41,397 nucleotides of DNA from NCBI GenBank assembly GCA_903892355.1, contig CAITIE010000045.1, forward strand, positions 1 to 41,397, given 5' to 3'. The notes beneath the pieces are model-generated. The model searched no databases, was not told where the DNA came from, and saw only the letters and a list, made by a program, of their open reading frames with translations. Shown one piece after another: positions 1-8,968 of this stretch. The position numbers were made by a program, and so were the translations under genes. Position 1 is the first letter of the stretch; the number at the start of each line of letters is the position of its first letter. Source of the DNA: an uncultured Pirellula sp. Its GTDB lineage: Bacteria > Planctomycetota > Planctomycetia > Pirellulales > Pirellulaceae.

Positions 1-2292
1 CAACTGCTTTGCCAGGGCGTCCGCCTTTGCATAGGGGATTTCATTTTCTAATTCATAGGCCACTCGCTGAGCTGGCCATCGATCCAACTCATCCATGGTT
101 GGCAATTGCTTGCCAGACGCAGTTGGCTGTGCCACGACGGATGGCTGCGCCAATGCAGCTCGAACCGTAGACGTCGCATAATTAGGTCCAAAGTACTTGA
201 TCAAGGAGGCCAATTCGTTGGTTGCAGTCGCTCGCTTCAATTCGCCAGAGTAGGTCGCGAACAACTGGCTACTGCGTCGTTGCTTTGCAAGTGTCGCTGC
301 GTCCAGCATGAGATAATCTCCACCGTCGAGCGACGATTCCATTACAGATGCCGGAGCTGACATCGCAACCCAATAGACTAAACGTCTCAAGCCAATAGAA
401 TCCCGCTGAAGCTTGGAACCCAAAAATTGCAATAGATCTCGGCGTTCATCGGCTCCTTCCTCATCCGTCAAACCTAAAGGCGGGACCAAAGGCTGGCCGA
501 ACGATTGAGTCCAAACCAAATCAACGAGCGATTGCCTAGCGCTAATTGCCCCTTCAAACCACTCACCCAGCGCCTCTCGACGATCTTGCTTGCTGATCAA
601 TCGTTTGCCATCCGGAAATACCGGCGCAACGATCGCTAATCGATCCTCTGAATCGGCCAGGAAAAAATCGGGTTTGGAAGCGCCAGCGACCGTCGACCAT
701 ACCGCGGCTAATCCCGCAAAGAGACCCGATTCTCGCTTCCCATCAACTTGAGAGAGATTTTTTGACCACTCAGCGCGATCGCTCATACTTTTTGAGTCCT
801 CAGTATGACAATGACTGCATGCAGCAGTAGACTTGCCCGCCAGCTTGAAACTTTGCAATGCGAGAGACTCAAGGGACCCCAGCTGATTCCGGTTCAGCCC
901 AACCGCCTTGCGCGAACCAGAATCTAGAAGTACGCGTTCACTACCCTTCCCTGATTCCAGCCAATGCTTGACCCAGTATGCTTCGGGGTGTGATGAAATC
1001 TCGTTGGGATCTGCCGTCACCATCGAGCGTTCGATACCACCAATCGACTCATTGCGGTGAATCGCCTGACGCAACCAAGAAACAAACGCTTGACGGTCTG
1101 AATCAGCGGTCGGCTTGGCGCTCACTCCAACGTAATAACCTGCGAGTACATCAGCCCAATACTGATCAAACTCTTCGCTGGCTATCCACTTATTCGCAAG
1201 TTGCTCGATTGCATCTGATGCGTTCTTTGCGCTTTTTCGGACAGACTCTCTTTCTGCTGAGGTCGGAGCTCGTCCGATGACTATCTGCCCTATTCGATCT
1301 TCAAGATGTTCTCGCTCCGTGACGACTTGCGTTTCAATATCCAATCGTTTCCATAAATGCTGGAACTGATCGTCAATAACGCCGATCGTCTCCGTGTCTT
1401 CACTCGCCCCTAGCGTGAACGGCTTTGCCCCCGCCGCGATCGACGTAACCTCGGTGCTCGAGGCCGCATCCTTCGATTCAACCTCAGTCATAGGTTCCTT
1501 GGGAAGATCCCCTGCGACAACAACATCAGACCGATCACTGTCCAATTCAGCATCAGGAATCCGCATGTGATCGCGAGCGTCGTTTTGGCCGAGCGGGCGA
1601 TTGCTGACCCCGCCAGCAACATTGCTTGGATGCACGCTCTTACTGGCTACCACTCCATCATTTCGCGGGATCGTGGAAACGGATCCCCCATCGAGGACTG
1701 GGGTGTTCGCAACGATCTTTTCCGCATGGATCGGTTCCCGGTTCGCCGTCGGTGGCCCCGCTACAGATTCGTTGACAGATTCGTTGGCGAGCTTACTCTC
1801 CTCCGAACGCTGCCACCATGAAATCCCTAGCAGCGTACCAACCAATGATGCCGCCACGGCGAGAAACACCCATCGTCCTAACTCACCGCGTCCCTCGCTC
1901 GCTACTGCCGAGGGGGCTACCGCCGATTGAGAGTTCCTCGGGCTACCCGAATCCGCCGCACAACGAACATGGGACAACGGCGAGTCGACGGACACTTGGA
2001 TCGGGGGTGCAACTACAAAGCTTGGAACTCGCTCAAACAGTTTCAGATCACCTTGGGCGGCTCGGGCAGCCATGTCCAATTCTTCTACGGTAAAGAAACC
2101 GTGATCGGTTTCGGAATCAACGTTATCGAATTCAACTCGATCCGCGATCTTTTTGGCTTGCGAAAGGGGATCCTCAGGTCGATCCCCACGAAGCATTTCG
2201 AAAAGCAACGCATCGAGCGCCATCTCCGCACCGTGCTCAATAGGTTGCATCAGCAACGGATTCTCGTTTTCGTCGGGTGTTGAGGGATTCAT
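1..2292 (-). CDS. Membrane-anchored DUF1549-like protein with CxxCH motif, probable anti-sigma partner (partial, C-terminus off window)
   Basis: This reading frame is open from an ATG at 2292 to the window edge, giving 764 codons with no stop. The ATG lies 5 nt after the stop of the ECF sigma gene, so the two are surely co-transcribed. Residues 1-140 are acidic and cytoplasmic-looking. A single hydrophobic helix covers about residues 141-160 (starts WVFLAVAASL). A Ser/Asn-rich linker follows. Residues about 303-385 resemble the helical DUF1549 domain of planctomycete cytochromes, and C492-S-H-C-H496 is a CxxCH heme-attachment motif. The order sigma then one-helix membrane protein is typical of anti-sigma factors, so I infer that the N-terminus binds sigma and the outer part senses redox state or a ligand. 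The inferred anti-sigma role rests on gene order and topology, not on a recognised anti-sigma domain. Confidence 0.8.
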   Translation of the reverse strand, partial: MNPSTPDENENPLLMQPIEHGAEMALDALLFEMLRGDRPEDPLSQAKKIADRVEFDNVDSETDHGFFTVEELDMAARAAQGDLKLFERVPSFVVAPPIQVSVDSPLSHVRCAADSGSPRNSQSAVAPSAVASEGRGELGRWVFLAVAASLVGTLLGISWWQRSEESKLANESVNESVAGPPTANREPIHAEKIVANTPVLDGGSVSTIPRNDGVVASKSVHPSNVAGGVSNRPLGQNDARDHMRIPDAELDSDRSDVVVAGDLPKEPMTEVESKDAASSTEVTSIAAGAKPFTLGASEDTETIGVIDDQFQHLWKRLDIETQVVTEREHLEDRIGQIVIGRAPTSAERESVRKSAKNASDAIEQLANKWIASEEFDQYWADVLAGYYVGVSAKPTADSDRQAFVSWLRQAIHRNESIGGIERSMVTADPNEISSHPEAYWVKHWLESGKGSERVLLDSGSRKAVGLNRNQLGSLESLALQSFKLAGKSTAACSHCHTEDSKSMSDRAEWSKNLSQVDGKRESGLFAGLAAVWSTVAGASKPDFFLADSEDRLAIVAPVFPDGKRLISKQDRREALGEWFEGAISARQSLVDLVWTQSFGQPLVPPLGLTDEEGADERRDLLQFLGSKLQRDSIGLRRLVYWVAMSAPASVMESSLDGGDYLMLDAATLAKQRRSSQLFATYSGELKRATATNELASLIKYFGPNYATSTVRAALAQPSVVAQPTASGKQLPTMDELDRWPAQRVAYELENEIPYAKADALAKQL

Positions 2293-2297
2293 GGAAC

Positions 2298-2870
2298 TCA
2301 TTTCGATTCGGGCGTGTCTTTGTCTCGTGTAGTGACGATCCGTTTTTCATCGAGGCACAACTTTAATTGGGTTTTTGCTCGCTGCATTAAGTTCTTAGCA
2401 CCATGCTCGGAGATACCCAGTTCCTCGGCGATCTTTTCTCGCGATGCATTCTCGGAGAACCTCAAGCGTAGCGACTGCTGCGCTCTTGGGGATAATCGGG
2501 AGAAGCAATCCGTGAGCGCATCGGCAACCTCATTGCCTGACGAATCCGCTCCAGCCCACCGGACCCAATGGCTGTCGAGAACCTCCATGTCGTCCGTTAC
2601 TGCAACGCGATCCTCTCGACGACGCAGGGTGACCAACAAATGAAACGCAACTCGGCGGAGGTAGGATGCGGTCGATGCGTGGCTGAAATCCTGAAAGGGA
2701 CGCCGCAATACGGCGACGAACGTTTCCTGAGTCAGATCATCGGCCAAACTAGGGTCACAACCGATCGCGCGGAGGTACCTCCACACCCCGGCTTGATGCT
2801 CGGCGACTAGCACCGTTGCATCGAACCTATTTCCGTCAGCCTCTGGAGTGTTGGTCAATTCATCAAGCAC
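2298..2870 (-). CDS. ECF-type RNA polymerase sigma factor
   Basis: This 190-residue protein has the two-domain ECF layout. Region 2 is at about residues 22-95 (LADDLTQETFVAVL is the core-binding helix). Region 4 is at about 118-172 (LSPRAQQSLRLRF, then the helix-turn-helix IAEELGISEHGAKNLMQRAK). It should direct RNA polymerase to a small regulon. The start is a GTG at 2870, one base after the stop of the upstream DUF1501 gene, so translation is probably coupled. The next gene begins 5 nt after its stop and encodes a one-helix membrane protein that I take as its anti-sigma partner. The family assignment is secure. The regulon and the inducing signal are not visible in the sequence. Confidence 0.93.
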   Translation of the reverse strand: MLDELTNTPEADGNRFDATVLVAEHQAGVWRYLRAIGCDPSLADDLTQETFVAVLRRPFQDFSHASTASYLRRVAFHLLVTLRRREDRVAVTDDMEVLDSHWVRWAGADSSGNEVADALTDCFSRLSPRAQQSLRLRFSENASREKIAEELGISEHGAKNLMQRAKTQLKLCLDEKRIVTTRDKDTPESK

Positions 2871-2871
2871 G

Positions 2872-4146
2872 CTACGCGAACAGATCCTTGATCAATTTAC
2901 CGCTGTTAGCAATCTTCATCGGGCGACCGTTTTTGCTCGTGAAGGTTGTTTCGAGGGAAATCCCGAGAGCGTGACATACCGAAGCCATCAAATCTTCCGA
3001 CGAGTATGGCTCGCCGACAACTTCGGTACCATCTTCATTGGTCGCACCAACCGCTTGGCCACCCTTGATTCCGGCCCCACCGACCACGACGCTCCAAGCT
3101 CGTGCCCAGTGATCACGGCCTGCATCTGCATTGATTCGAGGCGTGCGGCTGAACTCACCCATCCAAATGATGCAGGTATCTTCGAGCAAGCCCCTGTCGG
3201 AAAGGTCGGATGTCAGCGCAGCCATGGCCTTGTCCAATACAGGCAATCGATCGTTCTGAAGCGTACGGAAGATGTTTTGGTGATTGTCCCAACCACCTAG
3301 ATCAACCTCGACGAACGGCACTCCAGCTTCCACCAAGCGGCGAGCCAACAAGCAACCTTGGCCGAAGCCATTCTTGCCATACATCTCTTTCATCTCCTCT
3401 GGCTCTTTATCGACTTGGAACGCTTCCATTTGCTTGCTAGTGAGCAAATCAAACGTCTTCCCGAGAACCTTTCGGTGATCTTCGAGTACGCTTCCTCGCT
3501 TCTGAGCGATGAACGAGTTCTCGATCGTTTCGAGAGCAACCCGGCGTTGCATCAATCGATCGTTGTCGACGCTCATTTCCAAGTTGCGAACACGTCCATT
3601 GCTGGTGACGTTGAAGGGCGCCCATGCCATCCCCAAGAACCCTGGTCCTTCGCTGGCTCCCCCGACCGAAACGAAGGGAGGGATTTCCAATTCGGGTCGT
3701 TGCGAAATCACTTCGTGCGAAATCACCGAACCATAACTCGGGTAATCGACGTTTGCATCGGGAACATAGCCGGTATGCATGTAGTAGCGACCGCGATTGT
3801 GATCGGCCTCGCGAGTGCTCATCGATCGAATGATCGCCATGTGGTGCATTTGCTGCGCCATCATCGGCATATGCTCACTGATGAGAACATCTCCAGACGT
3901 ACTGATCTGCTTGAACTCGCCACCGTTATCGGTTCCCGGCTTCAAATCCCAGATGTCCATGCTCGAAGGGCCGCCACCCATCCATAACAGAATGCAGGAC
4001 TTCCGGCTCTTCTTCAACTCGTCGGCATGCACGCGGAGCGAGTGACCGAACGACAGGGAGGCTCCCATCATTGCCCCAGCCCCTGCGGCGTGAGACATGA
4101 AGTGCCGTCGTGTCATTCCACTTGGTGTTACATATCGATTCCACAT
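2872..4146 (-). CDS. DUF1501 family exported protein (Tat signal)
   Basis: This 424-residue protein belongs to DUF1501, a sulfatase/alkaline-phosphatase-fold-like family that is expanded in planctomycetes. A Tat-type signal is visible near the start (TRRHFMSH, then a hydrophobic Ala/Gly/Met stretch), so it is probably exported folded. Family hallmarks include CILLWMGGGPSSMDIWDLKP at about residues 51-70, the EADHNRGRYYMHTGY segment, VEVDLGGWDNHQN and IWMGEFSRTPRIN. DUF1501 genes usually pair with DUF1549/DUF1553 genes, and one lies 118 nt upstream here. The biochemical function is not established. Degradation of complex or sulfated polysaccharides is a frequent proposal based on context. Confidence 0.93.
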   Translation of the reverse strand: MWNRYVTPSGMTRRHFMSHAAGAGAMMGASLSFGHSLRVHADELKKSRKSCILLWMGGGPSSMDIWDLKPGTDNGGEFKQISTSGDVLISEHMPMMAQQMHHMAIIRSMSTREADHNRGRYYMHTGYVPDANVDYPSYGSVISHEVISQRPELEIPPFVSVGGASEGPGFLGMAWAPFNVTSNGRVRNLEMSVDNDRLMQRRVALETIENSFIAQKRGSVLEDHRKVLGKTFDLLTSKQMEAFQVDKEPEEMKEMYGKNGFGQGCLLARRLVEAGVPFVEVDLGGWDNHQNIFRTLQNDRLPVLDKAMAALTSDLSDRGLLEDTCIIWMGEFSRTPRINADAGRDHWARAWSVVVGGAGIKGGQAVGATNEDGTEVVGEPYSSEDLMASVCHALGISLETTFTSKNGRPMKIANSGKLIKDLFA

Positions 4147-4264
4147 AGTTCAATCTCGCTTGATCTGCCAAAAACGGCCGCCTAAAAAACCTTGAATCAA
4201 AGGATCGCCAGTCACCCGATGTCCACCTACAAGGTGCACGCAGGACACTTCCCGGCGAGTGCTG

Positions 4265-6013
4265 TTAATGATTAAAAATAAACTCGTTGCTGTTCAAGAT
4301 CGCCCACCACATGTCTTGCAACATGCCGCCGACCTCACCTTTCCTCGCTGCCAAAATCTGAGTCGCAACCGTCAACTCCTCAGGCTTGGGCTTGCGCCCT
4401 AACCCCGCGATGAACAGATACTGGACTTTATCCTGCGGTGCTGCGCGATTCTGGCTCAGTTGATGCAACCAAGTGCCTGGTTCGAGCGATATTGCCTCTC
4501 GTATCAGCTCCCCATTGAACATCATCAAGCTCTGCGGAATCGAGCCGTTGAACGTCGTCGTTTCATCCCCCTCGTCAGTACCAAACGCGACAATAAACTG
4601 ACGCATCCAATCCTCGCGCCGACGTTGTTGCTCCTCCAAATTTCCCTTGCGGTTGGCTTGTGTCGCAACAGCCAACGAGGTGTACAACTGCTCCGCAGAC
4701 ATTTGACGCGTGTAGAAATGAGAGAACTTCGGCAACTCGCCAACACTCGGATCGTCGCTCTCGTTCTCCTTGCCAATCTTCGATGTCAACTGATACGGCT
4801 TGGACATAGCAATCCATACCATCAACTGCTTCAAGTCGTAGCTCGAGTTCCTAAAATCCTTTGCCAATTGCTCGAATAGCTCAATGTGCGATACTGGGCT
4901 GTGCGGCCCTAAATCGTCGATCGGCTTTGTGAAGCCATACCCCAAGAAATGGGACCAAACTCGGTTCACAATTGCCTTATCGAGGAAGTCGCTCTCCATC
5001 ATCATTTTTCCGAGCTCGTCGCGACGGTTCACTTCGCTCACGTACCCGCTCTTGCCGATCGCAGTTCCATCGATAAAAACAGGATAAGCAACCTTGGTCA
5101 CACCATTTCGTAACTGGTAGTAGATCTCCGCCTTATCAGGATGCGACCCTTCACCCGCAAAGTCTTCGTTTACCAGTTCCACGAAGTTGATATCGTTGGT
5201 CCCCTTGGTAAACCGACGCAGTGCACGCGATTGACGGAAGAACGCGTTGAACTCCCAGAACTTCTGTTGCTTCCACTGATTGAATGGATGGTTGTGGCAT
5301 TGCGTGCACTGGACCTGGAGGCCCAAGAAAATCTTCGAGACCGCAGCCGTGGCTTGGACGCCATTCTCTTCGTTGACCTTCATCGCTAAGAAATTGGTCG
5401 CACCGTTGAAACCTTCCGTCCCAGGCTTGGTCGTCCCCGTGGCGGTGACTAACTCGTAAACCATCGTGTTGTAAGGCTTGTTGTTCGCGAACGAATCTCG
5501 CAGATACTTGTTCATCCCTTGACGATCTATCAACGATCGCTCTTCCATGCCACCGTTGCGACCGATCAAGGTATTGGTCCAGATCGTCGACCAATGGGCT
5601 GCATATTCCTCCGTGTACTGGTCGTCGTTGAGGAGTTTGTTCACCAGCGTATACCGTTTGTCCGGCGACTTGTCCTTCGCGAACTCGGAGAACTCCTCAA
5701 AACTAGGGATGCGTCCGATCAAATCCAAATAGACCCGACGGCACCACTTGATCTCATCCTCCACCGCCGATGGCTTGATTTTGGCATCCGCCCACGCCGA
5801 CTCCATTGCCTTGTCGATCTTTTCGACCTGAGGCGGAAGCACCGCCCGCTTGCTCGCGCGACCAGCGGATGCCGAAGCCCCTTCCGTCGCCTGGAACGCA
5901 CACACGGTTGACGCCAGACCCAACCAACCCAAAACCGCCGCACCCAACACCACTCGGATCGTTCGGATCGTTCGGGCGAACATGGTTCGTTGCATACGAT
6001 GAATCGATCGCAT
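4265..6013 (-). CDS. DUF1549/DUF1553 domain protein with CxxCH heme motif
   Basis: This is an exported protein of about 582 residues with the planctomycete DUF1549 (about residues 60-240) and DUF1553 (about 330-560) pair. The first domain carries the typical stretch WCRRVYLDLIGRIPS. C236-T-Q-C-H240 followed by NHPF is a c-type heme site, as in the planctomycete cytochrome families. The frame is open upstream to 6136, but the ATG at 6013 is preferred. It follows a Shine-Dalgarno-like GGGAAG by 6 nt and gives a normal signal peptide (Arg-rich, then VVLGAAVLGWLGLASTVCAF). The gene heads the block with DUF1501, the sigma factor and the heme anti-sigma-like gene. Role unknown; probable periplasmic redox protein acting with its DUF1501 neighbour. 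Confidence 0.92.
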   Translation of the reverse strand: MRSIHRMQRTMFARTIRTIRVVLGAAVLGWLGLASTVCAFQATEGASASAGRASKRAVLPPQVEKIDKAMESAWADAKIKPSAVEDEIKWCRRVYLDLIGRIPSFEEFSEFAKDKSPDKRYTLVNKLLNDDQYTEEYAAHWSTIWTNTLIGRNGGMEERSLIDRQGMNKYLRDSFANNKPYNTMVYELVTATGTTKPGTEGFNGATNFLAMKVNEENGVQATAAVSKIFLGLQVQCTQCHNHPFNQWKQQKFWEFNAFFRQSRALRRFTKGTNDINFVELVNEDFAGEGSHPDKAEIYYQLRNGVTKVAYPVFIDGTAIGKSGYVSEVNRRDELGKMMMESDFLDKAIVNRVWSHFLGYGFTKPIDDLGPHSPVSHIELFEQLAKDFRNSSYDLKQLMVWIAMSKPYQLTSKIGKENESDDPSVGELPKFSHFYTRQMSAEQLYTSLAVATQANRKGNLEEQQRRREDWMRQFIVAFGTDEGDETTTFNGSIPQSLMMFNGELIREAISLEPGTWLHQLSQNRAAPQDKVQYLFIAGLGRKPKPEELTVATQILAARKGEVGGMLQDMWWAILNSNEFIFNH

Positions 6014-6339
6014 GAAGAGCTTCCCTGACTGAAAAAACATTGAAGACCGATAGGAGGTAGCGAATGTCCACATCTCTAGAGAACACCGATATTTAATTGT
6101 ACTCAACTCCTTGAGACGCCGCTGACAAGTTTTCAAAGAGTAAGCCTGTCGGTTCGAAATTTCTTAAGTCAAGGTTCTACAAACGGTTTCGAAGGCCCAG
6201 GAGGGGCCAATATCCCGAAACCTCCCGCTGATCAGAAGCCTCGTCGCTTACGCACGGATGAACAAAATCCATAGGAATCAGGGGTGGCGCAACTCCCCGA
6301 ACATCGCATCCGACAACGCTCACAGGAAACAATTCCCAG

Positions 6340-6387
6340 GCTTACTCTGGGGCTTGCTTACTCTGGGGCTTGCTTACCCTGGGGCTT
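6340..6387. repeat. Tandem repeat, 16 bp x 3
   Basis: Three adjacent copies of GCTTACTCTGGGGCTT; the third differs by one base (CCC for CTC). It is non-coding and lies between the DUF1549 and DUF2293 genes. Confidence 0.95.
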
Positions 6388-6398
6388 AACATGCATAA

Positions 6399-6428
6399 GT
6401 CGCCATCCTGGACGTCGCCACCCTGGAC
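6399..6428. repeat. Tandem repeat, 15 bp x 2
   Basis: Two adjacent copies of GTCGCCATCCTGGAC, with T/C variation at one position. It starts only 12 bp after the preceding 16-bp repeat and is unrelated to it in sequence. Confidence 0.85.
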
Positions 6429-6439
6429 GAAGAACGAGG

Positions 6440-7381
6440 CTAGCCTCGTCGTCGCTCGGTCATGCCGACTCCGGCCTTGCCCGATGGAGCTTCACTCATC
6501 AAATGGGGTCTCCCGCTGGGGAGGGGTTTTTCGCGGGGGGGCGTTTCCAGGGGCACCGTTTCGCGGGTGAGTTTCTCCAACGCTTTGCGAAGTGGGCAAT
6601 CCTCCATCAACGGTTTACCAGCCCGATAGCGATCGAGCAAAAAGCGTGATTTTGCGGCCAATTCGCGACGAACCTCGCGACGAGCACCACGTTGGCGAGG
6701 GATTTTCATGCCATCGTAAGCAGTCGTCTGATGCCGCATCCAAGCGATCACCGCGGACTCGGCTCGCTGCTCCACCGGTATCCGCTGCGTTCGGGCCACG
6801 GTCCCGCTCCCGACCGGTGTCGCATGCGCGGCGATTGCCGTCGCCATTTGTTTTTCGAGCCCGGCATAGGAAGGCGCGAACTTCAGGAATCTCGCCACTT
6901 CGGCCTCAAACTCGAGCACATAGTCACTCTGCTGTTCCGCACGACGCTCGGCAGCCTTTTCAAGTTTGACCGCATAGCTAACCTTGGAACGCTCTTCGTC
7001 AATCTCACGCTTGACGGCAGAAATCACCTCCGATGGGGCCCACAGCCCCTTGGAAAAAAGCTTGCGCCCAACTTTCTCTTGCACCAACCAGTGCTCCGCC
7101 CGAGCCTTCACCCTGCGAGTCCACATGGGATCCCCAGGAAGCAACAACACCCAACCGGCCGGAACGTCCACGATCTTGCCCGACGCTCCCCGAACCGTTC
7201 GTTCCGATGGCCCCGGTTGATACACGTTGCTCGGTGTCGCTTTTGCGCTAGGTGTCGCTTTTGCGCTAGGTGTCGGTTTTGCGCTAGGTGTCGCTTTTGC
7301 GCTAGGTGTCGCTTTTCCGTTAGCTGTCGCTTTTGCGTTAGCTGTCGCTTTTGCGGAGGTCGAAACTGCTTTTCGAGTCAT
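6440..7381 (-). CDS. DUF2293 domain protein with AKATPS repeat near the N-terminus
   Basis: This protein of about 313 residues has a C-terminal half matching DUF2293 as I know it: IPVEQRAESAVIAWMRHQTT, then YDGMKIPR, followed by an Arg-rich helix (RREVRRELAAKSRFLLDRYR). The family is uncharacterised and basic, and nucleic-acid binding is a guess only. Residues about 9-50 are a low-complexity AKATPS/AKATAN tract encoded by an 18-bp tandem repeat. The reading frame is open up to 7573, but upstream it runs through other tandem repeats and looks non-coding. The ATG at 7381, directly before the repeat tract (MTRKAVSTSAKAT), is the likely start, although no strong ribosome site precedes it. A perfect hairpin at 7401-7420 sits in the leader. 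Confidence 0.8.
   Translation of the reverse strand: MTRKAVSTSAKATANAKATANGKATPSAKATPSAKPTPSAKATPSAKATPSNVYQPGPSERTVRGASGKIVDVPAGWVLLLPGDPMWTRRVKARAEHWLVQEKVGRKLFSKGLWAPSEVISAVKREIDEERSKVSYAVKLEKAAERRAEQQSDYVLEFEAEVARFLKFAPSYAGLEKQMATAIAAHATPVGSGTVARTQRIPVEQRAESAVIAWMRHQTTAYDGMKIPRQRGARREVRRELAAKSRFLLDRYRAGKPLMEDCPLRKALEKLTRETVPLETPPREKPLPSGRPHLMSEAPSGKAGVGMTERRRG
7233..7357. repeat. Coding tandem repeat, 18 bp x 7 (encodes AKATPS/AKATAN)
   Basis: Seven head-to-tail units of GGTGTCGCTTTTGCGCTA (plus strand), the last one base short. The first four are nearly identical and the outer three have drifted. The unit length is a multiple of three, so slippage would change protein length without shifting frame. 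Confidence 0.95.
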
Positions 7382-7427
7382 ACAAGCCCATCCAAGAAAT
7401 CCAGCGGGCAAATCCGCTGGTAACGTA

Positions 7428-7485
7428 CACTGGGAAAATACCCTGTGAAAATACACGGGAAAATACACTGGGAAAATACCCTGGG
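7428..7485. repeat. Tandem repeat, 12-14 bp x 4 (core GGGAAAATAC)
   Basis: Four units of about 13 bp sharing the core GAAAATAC, in the leader of the DUF2293 gene. Unit length varies between 12 and 14 bp. Confidence 0.9.
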
Positions 7486-7507
7486 CACGCGTTGAAATAC
7501 TCGTCCC

Positions 7508-7566
7508 ATTGCTGAACCGGCAAATTGCTGAACCGGCAAATTGCTGGAACTTCAAATTGCTGGAAC
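7508..7566. repeat. Tandem repeat, 16 bp x 4 (core ATTGCTG.AAC)
   Basis: Two exact copies of ATTGCTGAACCGGCAA, one diverged copy, and a partial fourth copy. It is non-coding and lies between the DUF2293 and oxidoreductase genes. Confidence 0.93.
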
Positions 7567-7668
7567 GCCCCATCGCGGCGAACGATGCGTCCTGCGGACG
7601 CCATCAACCGAACCTGACACCAACCAGGCATGCAGGAGGAACAGTGCCCATGGATTCCAGTGTCGGCC

Positions 7669-8793
7669 TTAGTTGCCAATACCCTTCAATCGCTCCGCGG
7701 CGATGGCTTTTGATTCGGCCATAACGTCTTTGACGAGAACAGGGGTCCCCCCACCGTCAGACGACTTTTGTGCCGCTTGGATAAAAGCCATGATCTCGAC
7801 CGATTCTTCCGGCGACACCGGAGGAACACCGCCAGCAAAAAACTCGGCAACCCGCCGCACTAACGGTTCGTAACCTTCGTACTTGGCGTCGTTCTCGATG
7901 AAATCGGCTCCGAAAACGGTCAGCCCGTATCCAGCCGTTCCGTTCCGGATCCCTCGGAAAACGCCGATGCGTCCTCCCTCCCAATTCCCAACCACGACAT
8001 CGGTACCTTCCGATTTGGTTCGCGTGACCTGCTCGCACCCCGTCCCCATCGCCGTGTAAAGCGCTTCCACGCCGTGAATCCCATACCATGACAAATCGAC
8101 ATGATGAGGCTCCAAAGCGCACGGACTCCATGCGCTCGCACCGAGGATCTTCCGATCCGCTCGCTCGCGGTAGCGGTAGATGGTCGGTGTAAATCGCAAG
8201 CTCGACGAGGTGAACCACGGTGTTTTGGTCTTTGCACCCAACTCTGCAATCGCGATGGCATCCGCCAGGTCGGCCGCCAGCGGTTTGTCGATGAAAAGCC
8301 GCTTCCCCGAGGCCAAAACGGGGGCAGCTTGACGAAGGTGTGTCCGACCATCGAGGCTATGCAAGATCACCGCATCAACCTTCGGTAGCAACGCTTCGAC
8401 GCTTCCTACCATCTCGACACCGGAAGCTTTCAGCTCTTGGGTGTACCCTTCCACACGGTCAGCACTCGATGGAATATCTGGGCTTCCTCCAGGAAACGCC
8501 GCCACAACTTGCAACCTGGAAACCGGGCTGCCAGCTGCCGCCTCCCGAATAATCTTGGCAAAGGCACCCGCGTGCGACGTGTCCAAACCAATCAATCCGA
8601 CCCGGATTTTTTCCCCCTCAGGCAATTTCTCAGTCTCCTCAGCTGCAAGCACCATCGGCATACCCACCACCAAAATCCCAAACGACAACAAGTAACCTCG
8701 GGGCAGGCGCGTTAGAAATCGCTTACCCATAGATGCAAACGTTTCGGAAAACCTTTCGCTACGGAGCCTCAACTCACAAGGGATTTGCGACAT
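7669..8793 (-). CDS. Exported Gfo/Idh/MocA family oxidoreductase
   Basis: This is a dinucleotide-dependent oxidoreductase of about 374 residues. After a long signal-peptide-like region ending VLAAEE, the Rossmann strand reads IRVGLIGLDTSHAGAF, with the glycine-poor loop seen in many planctomycete members. The family EKP-type motif appears as IDKPLAADL, where the Lys is the usual catalytic residue. Planctomycete genomes carry many secreted paralogues, presumably acting on sugars or polyols in the periplasm. Two starts are possible: ATG 8793, with AAAGG 7 nt upstream, and ATG 8730, directly before the signal peptide but with no ribosome site. I chose 8793. The ORF extends to 8937 but the extra part looks non-coding. 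Substrate unknown. Confidence 0.88.
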   Translation of the reverse strand: MSQIPCELRLRSERFSETFASMGKRFLTRLPRGYLLSFGILVVGMPMVLAAEETEKLPEGEKIRVGLIGLDTSHAGAFAKIIREAAAGSPVSRLQVVAAFPGGSPDIPSSADRVEGYTQELKASGVEMVGSVEALLPKVDAVILHSLDGRTHLRQAAPVLASGKRLFIDKPLAADLADAIAIAELGAKTKTPWFTSSSLRFTPTIYRYRERADRKILGASAWSPCALEPHHVDLSWYGIHGVEALYTAMGTGCEQVTRTKSEGTDVVVGNWEGGRIGVFRGIRNGTAGYGLTVFGADFIENDAKYEGYEPLVRRVAEFFAGGVPPVSPEESVEIMAFIQAAQKSSDGGGTPVLVKDVMAESKAIAAERLKGIGN

Positions 8794-8968
8794 GGCAGGA
8801 CCTTTCAATGGAACCCTCGCCGCTACCAAGCCAGCGTGGGTAATCAGCAAATGTGTAGGGAAGAACACCAGAGCCTTCGCTCGAGCATGCCCATTGCAAA
8901 GAACGGGGATACCCCAATATATCGCGAGAACCGCCAAGCCGTTACACGCTTAAAGGATCCTCCTTGAT

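Larger units (their letters stand above)
6014..6439. other. Intergenic region, no gene seen
   Basis: This gap separates the start of the DUF1549 gene from the stop of the DUF2293 gene. It should contain the promoter of the minus-strand DUF1549-DUF1501-sigma block, but I could not single out convincing -35/-10 boxes. Its right half contains two short tandem repeats listed separately. Confidence 0.5.

Noticed and set aside
6014-6136. Longer N-terminus for the DUF1549 protein (start at 6136)
   Set aside because: The extra 41 residues precede a complete signal peptide and lack a ribosome site; ATG 6013 fits better.
7428-7566. CRISPR-like array
   Set aside because: Units follow each other with no spacers and the units are only 12-16 bp; these are plain tandem repeats.
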